Positions 8,766-18,800 of a stretch of DNA of 64,000 nt are shown in pieces; within the stretch, counting starts at the first letter, position 1, and the number at the start of each line of letters is the position of its first letter. Where the stretch lies: positions 1 through 64,000 of IMG/VR virus record IMGVR_UViG_3300009182_000042; one strand, given 5' to 3'. The notes under the pieces are model-generated. The model was not told the DNA's origin and ran no database searches. It saw only the letters and a list, made by a program, of their open reading frames with translations. This stretch comes from a virus. Position numbers and translations under genes: made by a program.

Positions 8766-9827
8766 ATGGCGGGGCGAGAACTTGGTAGGATAAGCGGCCC
8801 GTTGCTAGCAGATAATCTGTTACGTAACGGTACCAATCTTGCCTTTGACACTCAGGTATTATATCTTGATGTAGTTAACAAACGTATTGGCGCAAATAAC
8901 AGTGCGCCAGCCACAGATCTTTATACTCCAACAGCAATCGACTCTACAAACGTAACCGTAGATACTGCCAGCACTATTGCTAATTTTTATATTACTACAA
9001 ATAATATACAAAATGCCACTGCTGGTATTACACTAGGTAGCCCTGTAATTACTCCGGGACTGAGTACAAATAATTTATATCTGTCTACTAATACTGTAGC
9101 CAACACTGTTACTAATAATGATATCAATATCACACCCAACGGCACTGGCGATATTAATTTTGCCAATGGTAACGGAAACGTTCAAGTTACGGTAAACGGT
9201 ACATTACACGCCACCGGCAGCATTACATTTGATGGTGCTGTTGTGCTAGGTGATTCGGCCACTGATACTATTACATTTGGTGCTGAAGTTGGCAGTAATA
9301 TATTACCCTTAACAGATAATTCTTACACTTTAGGTACCTCTGGATTGGTATGGAATAATGTGTACACCAACACATTCAGTGTGACCAGTACAACAGTTCC
9401 CACAACCAGTGCCACCACAATGACAGCTGGAAATTTCAGCTTCAACGGCAACACAATTACCAATACCAGTACTGATCAAAATTTTAGACTTGTTCCTTCG
9501 GGCACAGGAATAATCAGTGTTAATGGCACAGCGTTCAATGCCGCAAACAGTTTTACCAATACCAGCTCAGGTGCATACACATTGGCGGGTACTGGCACCG
9601 GATACTACAAATTCAATAATGCCACTGGTGTTAGTATTGGTTCCGGAACTACTGCACAACGTCCAGGTAATGCCGTAGCAGGTATGACCCGTTTCAATAC
9701 AGATTTACAATACGGCGAAACTTACAACGGATATGCATGGCTTCCAATTGGTGGGCAAGGCTCCAGTTTGACCTTGGCACAAGTCACAACAATCCTGTTA
9801 ACTAACGTCATAATCTTTGGGTTCTAA
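8766..9827 (+). CDS. Putative tail fibre protein, paralogue A
   Basis: 353 aa. The N-terminus GRISGPLLADNLLRNGTNLA, then FDTQVLYLDVVNKRIG, is paralogous to the protein starting at 9957. The body is parallel-strand repeat sequence (ITPNGTGDINF, LHATGSITFDGAVVLGDSAT). The C-terminal TTAQRPGNAVAGMTRFNTDL followed by YGETYNGYAWLPIG is the common RPxxPxxGxxRFNT...ExYNGxxW motif of phage fibre knobs. AGGAG lies before the ATG. It forms a tandem paralogous pair with the next gene. Confidence 0.76.
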   Translation: MAGRELGRISGPLLADNLLRNGTNLAFDTQVLYLDVVNKRIGANNSAPATDLYTPTAIDSTNVTVDTASTIANFYITTNNIQNATAGITLGSPVITPGLSTNNLYLSTNTVANTVTNNDINITPNGTGDINFANGNGNVQVTVNGTLHATGSITFDGAVVLGDSATDTITFGAEVGSNILPLTDNSYTLGTSGLVWNNVYTNTFSVTSTTVPTTSATTMTAGNFSFNGNTITNTSTDQNFRLVPSGTGIISVNGTAFNAANSFTNTSSGAYTLAGTGTGYYKFNNATGVSIGSGTTAQRPGNAVAGMTRFNTDLQYGETYNGYAWLPIGGQGSSLTLAQVTTILLTNVIIFGF

Positions 9828-9847
9828 ACCTCAAAATACCAAAACAG

Positions 9848-9854
9848 CTAAATA
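9848..9854 (+). promoter_or_regulatory. Candidate late promoter (CTAAATA)
   Basis: CTAAATA 102 nt upstream of the ATG at 9957. CTAAATA is the late-promoter form reported for T4-like cyanophages. It would leave a leader of about 97 nt containing a GTAAAA/TTTTAC stem and a CCGTG-AAA-CACGG hairpin (9926-9938), then a GAGGAG ribosome site. Confidence 0.5.
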
Positions 9855-9956
9855 CTAATACTGTAAAAGCTGACCAAGTTTTTACGATATTCAACTGTGG
9901 TAAACCCGCAATGCAAGGTGGTTAACCGTGAAACACGGGGTATGCGAGGAGCGTAA

Positions 9957-12095
9957 ATGGCTGTTGGTCGAATTTCAGGTCCGCTCTTAAAGGATAATTT
10001 ACAACGCAACGGTGTAAATTTAGCTTTTGAGACGAACCTTCTTTACTTGGATGTTAACAACAGCCGTATCGGTGTTAATACAACCACGCCCACTAACGAT
10101 TTATCAGTTAACGGAACTACTCGCACTACCAATTTATATATTTCAACCCAAGCCACACTGGCTAATTTAACTATTAGCGGCAGTACAATTTCAAGCTCGG
10201 GTAACATAACTTTTAGTCCAGGCGGCGGCAGTCCTACTGTTTCAATGACTACAGTTAGTCCAGGCAATTTACAGTTGACTGGCAATACAATTAGTTCAAC
10301 CAACACCAACGGCGCAATTAATATCACAGCCAACGGAACGGGTGTAATTAACCTCAACAACAATGTGTTGATCACTGGTAGTTTACATGCCACAGGAACG
10401 ATTACAGCCGACGGAAATATTCAACTTGGCGATGCAACAACCGATACTATTACGTTCACAGGTGAAGTCAACAGTAATATCCTACCATCAACAAACAACA
10501 CTTATACACTGGGTTCTGCCAGTTTACAATGGTCAAATGTTTATACCCAAGGATTAACAACCAGTACTTTTAGTGCTACCACACTAAACACAACAACATT
10601 TAATACTGCTAATCTAACAATATCTGGCAATACTATTAGCGCCAGTACATCCAATACCAATATCAATTTTAACACAACTGGCACCGGTGGTATTGTTTTT
10701 GGTAATTTGAAATTTACCAACAACACTGTTACCAATACAGTGTCTGGTGCAGTTACTAGTTTTACACAAACAGTAAGTTCTGCAAGTTTTACAGGCAGTA
10801 TTGCACCCAGTACTGCTGTCAGTATTGTTGGCAGTACTACGCTGACAACAATGAGTGTTACACAAATACCATTCTGGACTGTGGGCGGCAGTATTGCTCT
10901 TAACGGTAGTTCACAAAATTTAAGTTTTACACCTGGTATCACAATTAACCAGTCTGCATTTACGGCTGAATGTTTCTTTTACATGACTGGCGGAACCACT
11001 GGATTTATATTTGGCGGCAGTACCAACTATGGATTTAGTCTAAAAATAAATTCACTGGCAGGTCCAAATAATATCAGTGTAACACCATACAATCAAGCCA
11101 GTAACAACTACACTGTTCCCACTATCAGTCTTAATACTTGGTATCACATTGCGGTGACTAAAAATAGTTCGGGCGTTGAAACTGTGTTCTTTGGTGGCAC
11201 AAGATCAAGTACTGGTACTATTGCTAATAATTTAAACTATCAGGGCCTAACAACGCTGGTTGGAAGTCAAGCAGGCGCCGGGTATTTCCAAGGAAGTATT
11301 GCCAATATAAGAGTTGTGGTAGGCACAGCAATTTATGATCCAACGGCAAGTACAATTACTGTTCCAACTGTTAATTTAACCAGTGTAGCCAACACAAAAT
11401 TATTACTCACAGCCAGCAATCCAACCACATTTGCTACCGATGCCAGTACAATACAAACAGTTACAAATAACGGAACAACATTTGGGGCATTGACACCATT
11501 CCAAGGTGGTACACCTTCAATCATTACCGGTATGGCATTGACTGGCGGCGGATTGGTTGCTGGTACATATGTTACTAGTAACATCAGTGGCTCTGGAACA
11601 AGCAGTACCAGCAGTTGGGGAATAAATATTTCACAATCAGTTTCAAGTACAACTCTTACTGGTACTCCGATAATCCTCACAGTCACAGGCACACCTACAG
11701 GAACTATCCTTAATGGCATGTCTATCAGCGGTGGATCGGGCGGTAACACGATCCTAGCAGGATCAGTAATTGCATCGTTGGGAACAGGATCAGGCGCCGC
11801 TGGCACATATTATGTGTCACCAAGTCAAACCATTACTTCAATCACTATTTCAGGAACACTGGCAGGTTATGCTCAATTTAGTGGAAACAGTGGTGTGGTC
11901 ATTCCTGTGGGATCAAACAGCAATAGACCCAGTACCCTGTACTCGGAAGTTGGAATGATTAGATACAATACTGATCAACAGTATGTGGAAGTGTATAATG
12001 GATCAAGTTGGTCCAGCGTTGCGGGCAGTAGCACAGGTGTTACCACAGCAACAGCAAACAGTTTAGGAGCTGGTCTAGCACTGGCATTAGGATAA
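9957..12095 (+). CDS. Putative tail fibre protein, paralogue B, with LamG-like domain
   Basis: 712 aa. Residues 1-290 parallel the previous gene (GRISGPLLKDNLQRNGVNLA, LHATGTITADGNIQLGDATT). About residues 305-515 form a LamG/concanavalin-like lectin domain: SIALNGSSQNLSFTPGITIN, FTAECFFYMTG, LNTWYHIAVTKNSSG, GYFQGSIANIRVVVGTAIYD. Then follow short GMALTGGGLVAGTYVT-type repeats and a C-terminal NRPSTLYSEVGMIRYNTDQQ...EVYNGSSW knob motif. LamG domains bind glycans, so receptor recognition is a reasonable inference. The lectin domain and repeats appear to be inserts, since paralogue A lacks them. Confidence 0.8.
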   Translation: MAVGRISGPLLKDNLQRNGVNLAFETNLLYLDVNNSRIGVNTTTPTNDLSVNGTTRTTNLYISTQATLANLTISGSTISSSGNITFSPGGGSPTVSMTTVSPGNLQLTGNTISSTNTNGAINITANGTGVINLNNNVLITGSLHATGTITADGNIQLGDATTDTITFTGEVNSNILPSTNNTYTLGSASLQWSNVYTQGLTTSTFSATTLNTTTFNTANLTISGNTISASTSNTNINFNTTGTGGIVFGNLKFTNNTVTNTVSGAVTSFTQTVSSASFTGSIAPSTAVSIVGSTTLTTMSVTQIPFWTVGGSIALNGSSQNLSFTPGITINQSAFTAECFFYMTGGTTGFIFGGSTNYGFSLKINSLAGPNNISVTPYNQASNNYTVPTISLNTWYHIAVTKNSSGVETVFFGGTRSSTGTIANNLNYQGLTTLVGSQAGAGYFQGSIANIRVVVGTAIYDPTASTITVPTVNLTSVANTKLLLTASNPTTFATDASTIQTVTNNGTTFGALTPFQGGTPSIITGMALTGGGLVAGTYVTSNISGSGTSSTSSWGINISQSVSSTTLTGTPIILTVTGTPTGTILNGMSISGGSGGNTILAGSVIASLGTGSGAAGTYYVSPSQTITSITISGTLAGYAQFSGNSGVVIPVGSNSNRPSTLYSEVGMIRYNTDQQYVEVYNGSSWSSVAGSSTGVTTATANSLGAGLALALG

Positions 12096-12098
12096 TAA

Positions 12099-12431
12099 AT
12101 GGCAACCGTATTTAAAAATGTACTCTTATCAGGATTGGGCACAACGCCTACTACTGTGTTGACTTCAAATGGTAGTGCTACCACTACAGTGATTGGTATG
12201 AGTTTATCTAATACCACACCTGATATTGTTCAGGCAAACATACAAATTCAAGATACCGTGGCCAGCACCAGCGCATACTATGTGTATGGACTAACTATTC
12301 CGCCTAACAGCAGTGCTAGAGTAGTATCGGGTGGTGAAAAATTAAATCTTGGCCCGCTAACCAATGTAATCATGACCAGTAACACAGCTACTAGTTTAGA
12401 TTTGGTTATGAGTTGGGTAGAGATATCATAA
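12099..12431 (+). CDS. Small beta-rich fibre-associated protein
   Basis: 110 aa, predicted beta-sandwich-like (TTTVIGMSLSNTTPDIVQAN, YYVYGLTIPPNSSARVVSGG, NVIMTSNTATSLDLVMSWVE). It starts 4 nt after the LamG fibre stop. Same size, position and strand pattern as the proteins at 7356 and 33337. Probably binds or caps the adjacent fibre; this is inference from repeated co-occurrence. Confidence 0.65.
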   Translation: MATVFKNVLLSGLGTTPTTVLTSNGSATTTVIGMSLSNTTPDIVQANIQIQDTVASTSAYYVYGLTIPPNSSARVVSGGEKLNLGPLTNVIMTSNTATSLDLVMSWVEIS

Positions 12432-12446
12432 AGGATAATTACTATT

Positions 12447-12827
12447 ATGGCATATACAATTGGCTCAGAAATTAATTTAAACGACAGTCTCGGCGAAGGA
12501 AATGCTCGATATTTCCTAGCACTACAACGACTAGACGATGGTACACTTTATTTTTACAAAGTAGATCAAGTGGCCAGCAAAACTACTATTGCAGTAAATG
12601 CACCAGGCCCAAATGCCTTGAATTTTGAAAATTTTGAATACGGTGTTGACTTTTTTGACGGAAGATTGGCTACAGATCATTCTCGACCATATCCAAATTT
12701 AGTATTTGATCAGTATCGATGGGACAGCAAAGACTGTTACTATTACATTGATTCGCAGGGAAATTTAGTAGTAAGAGTAAATCAAGCATACACTTACTCT
12801 GGCTCACAGATTGTAGTAGTAGGTTAA
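12447..12827 (+). CDS. Putative virion protein
   Basis: 126 aa, less repetitive than its neighbours and rich in Tyr, Asp and Asn: ENFEYGVDFFDGRLATDHSR, FDQYRWDSKDCYYYIDSQGN, LVVRVNQAY. AAGGA precedes the ATG. I recall similar small proteins in the structural regions of T4-like cyanophages but know no function. Position between fibre genes suggests a fibre or baseplate accessory component. Confidence 0.6.
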   Translation: MAYTIGSEINLNDSLGEGNARYFLALQRLDDGTLYFYKVDQVASKTTIAVNAPGPNALNFENFEYGVDFFDGRLATDHSRPYPNLVFDQYRWDSKDCYYYIDSQGNLVVRVNQAYTYSGSQIVVVG

Positions 12828-12842
12828 TAGGAAAAATATACA

Positions 12843-15800
12843 ATGGCACAAGAATTTAAAATTGGACGATTACGCTTTGAATGGAGCGGCCCATGGACTA
12901 CTAATTATGAGTATGCAAAAGACGATATTGTCAGCTATCAAGGCAAAACGTATGCCGCACTAGTAGCCAACCGATCCGATGCCACAAGTTTTTATAACGA
13001 CATTGCCAAATGGAGTTTAATACTAGACGGTAAAACTTTTAAAGGTGCATGGACTACCAGTACTTTTTATAGTCAAGGAAATATTATAATTTTTGGAGGC
13101 ATTGTGTATTATTGCACAGTTCCCCATACCAGTACAGTATTTGCCAGCCAACCAGGCTACTGGAGTGTGTACACTCAAAGTATAAATTTACGTCAAGCAT
13201 GGGCGACTAACACAGCATATGGCATCAATGATGTTGTCACATACGGTGGCATCGTTTATACTTGTTTGACAGCACACACCAGCTCTGGAACATCATTGTT
13301 AGGTCTTGAAGCGGATCAAAGCAAATGGTCCATATTAGATAATGGAGTAAGTTATACCGGAGTATGGTTACCTAACACGAGATACAAACTGAATGACATT
13401 GCTACCATTAACGGCAATACTTATATTTGTACAGGTTATCATACCAGTGGTGCAATATTTAACAACAGTTATTTTTCTTCTTTCATACCAGATCAGCAGT
13501 TTTTAGGCACTTATTCAGCGTCGTATTCTTATCACGTGAGTGATGTTGTTACATATGGTGGTAACATCTATACAAGTAACAGTTTTGTCAATATAGGCAA
13601 CACGCCCAGCACGGATTCGGGTACCAATTGGTCATTGCTGACTCCTGGGGCAACCCCACCAACGGACTGGAATTCTGTCACGGCATATCCTGTTGGATCA
13701 GTAGTGAGACGCAACGGCAGATTATTTCAAGCTACAGCTGACAACAATATAACACTGTCCAGTCCTCAGGATCCAGTGGTTAGCAGTTCAACAACCTATA
13801 CATCAGCAGGCAGTAGCGGTACCACATTTGTTGTTGCAAGTACTGCTGGCGCAAGTGCTGGATCGTTTGTACTGGGTGTAGGATTTACTCTAGGACAAAC
13901 TGTAGTATCAGTCACCAACAGTACCACACTGGTACTGAGTGCGGCTCCAGATGGATCACCAGTTAACGGACAAGCAATTGTTTTTACAGGGGTCAATCCC
14001 ACTTATTGGAAATTATTAGTTCCTGAAACATTTTTTGCAGGACGTTGGACTCTGGGACAGACATATCAACCAGGTGATTTAGTAGTTTATAACAACAGAA
14101 CATACAGTGCCATTCAGCAGGGTGTTGCTAGTAATGCAAATAGACCAGATATTGATGTAGCATCAAGTCCGTCACTCTACTGGATCATAGCCATTGACCA
14201 TTTTAGAAAAAATGCCAGTAGCAATCTTGGTGATATAACAACTTATAACAACAACAATTACACTGCTATTCCAGTTGGCACTGCTGGATATATTTTACGA
14301 GCCAACAACACTTTACCAGCATGGGCAGAATTTTCTGCTGTTTCAAATATTTTATATGTGTCAGTGTCTACCGGTGTTGATGCCGCAGGTTACGGTAACA
14401 GTGTAGACAGACCGTTGAGATCTATTGCCTATGCAGCCAATCTAGCTACCAACGGATTGTTTAATCCCAATGCTGTTAGACTATTGACGCAAAATAAAGA
14501 CTGGATAAGAGCAGAAATGTTGGCTTGGACCACCTATCAAATCAACAACAACATTAGTCCGTACACAACCAGTTACGTGTTTGACAGTGTTAAAACTGCA
14601 AGAGATCTTGGATATATCATAGATGCATTAATCTATGACCTAGGTCGCGGAGGCAACAGTCAAACCATATCAACTGCATTGGCATATTTTGCTTTCGGTA
14701 GTACTAGTACATTTTTTAACGCCGCTGTAACAGCAGATATGCCATATTATTTGCCTATTCTGACTTACTTTAACAGTTTGATATCCAGTACAATCAATCA
14801 ATCTGCACCAGCCGCAAACTATCAGGTGCTGAATAATGCCAGTGCAACTTTTAAACAATATCAAGTTACTGGTCTAACTTCTGCAGAAGTTGGTGCTTCA
14901 GGTACAGTGACAGTGTTGCTGAATTACCTAATTAATGCATTAACTATTGCTTCTGCTAGCCAGTTACCAACTCCTAATCAAGGAAAATCAGTATCTATAT
15001 TTGTAAAAACAGGAACATATTTTGAAACATTGCCCATCCTTGTACCAGCCAATTGCAGTATTGTGGGAGACGATTTACGCAGTGTAACTGTGGGACCAAG
15101 AACAAGTATAACATCCGTAGTTACATCGTCTAACGGTGTAACAAATTTAATCACAGTGAACAGCACCACAGGTGCTAGCGGTACTACAATTGCAGATCAG
15201 ATGCCAGTACAATTTATCCCCAATGCCACAGCAGTGCCCAACACTGTTATAACTGTTGTAGGCGGACTAACTGCTGGACAGACTTATTATATTAACGGCC
15301 CTACAATTACTAGCAATTCGTTTGGTCTTGTAAATAGCCCTACTACTGTTTTTACAGGAACACTTACCAATCTTAGCACAACTATATCAGATGTCAGCAG
15401 TGTATATAATTTGGTTGTGGGCAACACCATAACTGGTGTTGGTATTCCTGTGGGAACTACTATTTCTAGCATAGTACCTGGCTCTGCACCCGGCTATAAT
15501 GTATCTTTCAACTATATAACAATCAGCCAGGCAGCCACTGTTACAAACTCAAATGTATCAATTACTTCACGTGGCACGCCAGTCGTAGTGACAACAAGTA
15601 CAGTAAGTTGCACTATGATAGCAGGTGATCAAGTCAGCAACATGTTCTTGTTGAGAAACGGTACCAGTTTACGAAATATGACTGTGGTTGGTTTGAACGG
15701 CACGTACTTGGCCGCTGATAGTAACGGTATACAGCGACCAAGTGGCGGCGCTTATACTAGTTTGGATCCAGGACTGGGACCAAACGATACCAAGGCATGG

Positions 15801-18800
15801 ATTTTGGCTCGTAGCCCTTATGTGCAAAACGTTACTACATTTGGTAATAGTGCTGTGGGATTAAAAATTGATGGAACTCTGCACAACGGCGGCAACAAAT
15901 CCATAGTAGCAAATGATTTTACACAAGTTATACAAGACGGTATAGGTGTATGGTGCACAGGCCCTAGCTCATTGACTGAATGTGTGAGTGTGTTTTCCTA
16001 CTATGCCTACACAGCGTATTTGGCAGAGGCAGGTGGCCGTATTCGTGCTACCAATGGAAACAGCAGTTACGGTTACTACGGTGTTATCGCAACTGGTTTT
16101 GACACTACAGAAACTCCTATCAGCGGAGTAGTGTTTAATCAATCACAACAAAGTCAGGCCAGTGTTCAAAGCAGCCTGGGTGTGACCGCACAAATTGTCA
16201 AATTAAACTACAGCAATGCTGGATCAAACTATCTAACACCGGTAACAAATTTGTTACAACAAAGTAACAGTTTTGTAAATAGCCCATGGGGTAGTGACAG
16301 CAATATAACATTTGACCAGATATTTACAGCTCCTCTAACACCCAATACTAAAGCATGGTATATGATTGGTAATACTCCTGCCGGAACTGCTTTTGTTTTT
16401 CAAAATGTATCAGTTAGTGCGAAAGGTGCAACGTACACAGCTTTAAATATTTCAACCAGTACCGGAGTGGGTATAGGAGCGACAGCCAATGTGACTATAA
16501 GTGCCACCGGTTACAGTGTTACGATCGTTAATGGCGGTTCGGGATATTTTCCAGGAGATCAATTGTTCATTGCTGGACTGGTGTTGGGCGGAAGAACTCC
16601 AGCTAACAACTGTGTTATAACAGTAAACACTGTTTCGGGAACTTCGGTATCAAGTGTTGTTGTGGCAGGCACTGTTCCAGTTGGTAATGCATTACCATAC
16701 ACGGCCAGCATTTACATATATCAAGGTACTGCTACCCAGATAGATTTACAAATGATATTCTCTGGGTCTAGTTCAATGACCAGTGCTGTGAATTATAATT
16801 TTGCTTCGGGAGTAGTGACACCAAGCTCAACAGGCGGCGGCTATACTCCAACCCAATACGGAGCACAAGTCACGTCATCTCCTGGTTGGTATAGACTGTG
16901 GTTTACAGCATACGATGCCAGCGGATTAAATACATCAATTCAGTATAGATTATATCCTAAAGGATTTAACGGCGCTGCCGGACAGTATACCTATTTGTAT
17001 GGCGCACAGTTAGAACAATCGAGAGTTCCTGCCAGTGTGGTTGTAACTACTCCATGGACTGCATCTACCACTGTGACTGTTAACACTTATCTAACATTTA
17101 GAGGAAATGTGTATCAAGTGACCACAGCTGGCACTACTGGTGCCGGTGGTCCAACATTTGTTGTAGGATCAGCTACGGACGGAACTGTTACTGAAGCATA
17201 TGTGGGTAGTTATACTCCTGGCTTCTTCCATGAACAACTATCCACTACATTCACTGCATATGCAAACTATGAAGTTGCTGGATCGGGAATAGATGCCTAT
17301 TTGTTAGGCGACGAAATTAGATCCAGCAGTGTGTTTCAAACAGTTGTTTATACTGGCGGTTCAGGATACTTGACAGCCAGCAACAATGCTCAAGGCGGAA
17401 CATCACAATATGTAACGTTGGCCGCGTCGGATGTCAATACTTCTGGTAATTATATTGGTATGAGAGCTTTTATCTTGGCAGGTACAGGCGCAGGTCAATA
17501 CGGGTATATAGGTTACTATAATGCTTCTTTAAAACAGGCCATTGTATTAAGAGAAAACTTTGTTTCTCCTCCAGTAGTCAGTACCACAGCAGGTACAAAT
17601 ATCTTTACGCTAGTCTTTTACAAACTGGCAAATAATTTTTATATTGATATGCCGGTAATGTTTACACCGACCTATTATTCAACAACAGCAACATCTACTT
17701 CTCTGGCTCAAACATCATGTACACAAGTAACCGGCGGTATTGTTAATACTATCACGGTTGCAAGTTCGTTGGGCATGTATATCAACATGCCCATGTTGTT
17801 TACTGGAACTACATTTGGCGGCATTACACCTAACTTCACATATTATGTTTACTCTATTATTGACAGTGGCACAATTCAAATAACATCTACTTTATTTGGA
17901 TCAGTACAACAGTTGAATACTGCATCGGGCTCAATGACTCTTAATTTTAGTTCGGCAACCAGTTATGTGCAGGCACCAACAGCAAACATGGTGCCAAACT
18001 ATCCTATCCAGTTTACTGGATCTGCTCTTGGGGGAATTAGTGTAGGTAACACATATTATATTTGTGATATTATCGATGCAAATAATTTTACTATATCTGC
18101 TAGCACTAGCAATATTACAGTCACACAGACAGCATCTACCACCAATACACTTACCACCAGTAGTACAGCATCGTTGGTAATTTTAAATCCAATTCTATTC
18201 ACTGCACCTACCATATCCGGTTCGGGTATCACTGATGGTGTTGAATATTGGATCAGCTCTATCGTGGATATCAATACATTTACCATAGCTTCTTCAATTA
18301 TTCAACAAAGAGTAATACAAACTAGCAGTGCTACCAATCAAATCACCATAGCACCTAGCTCTGTTGGTACTGGTTCGTTTGTGATAGGTCAGGCAATAAT
18401 ATTTTCAGGAAATAATTTTGGACAACTACAATCTGAAACAGTTTATTACATTTCAACAGTGAACAGTGCAACAACATTCACAGTAAGCCAATCACCGGGC
18501 GGCGGCACATACGGACTAAGCGATGCCACTGGTAATATGATTTCTAGAACTTGTCCCGCACCGCTTGCATTAAACAACACAACCGGCAGCATGATTGGCT
18601 CAACAACTAGTAAAAAATTGTCGTTATCACTAGGACTGGGTTCTATGAATGGACAGTTCAGTACTGCATTATTTGGCGGAGTTGTAGCAGGACAAATTTA
18701 TTATATCAATAATATTATCAATGCAGGTGCTGGCGCAACATTCCAAGTGTCAACGCTACCCACAACTAGTGGCGGTACACCTATAACATTGTTAACTAAA

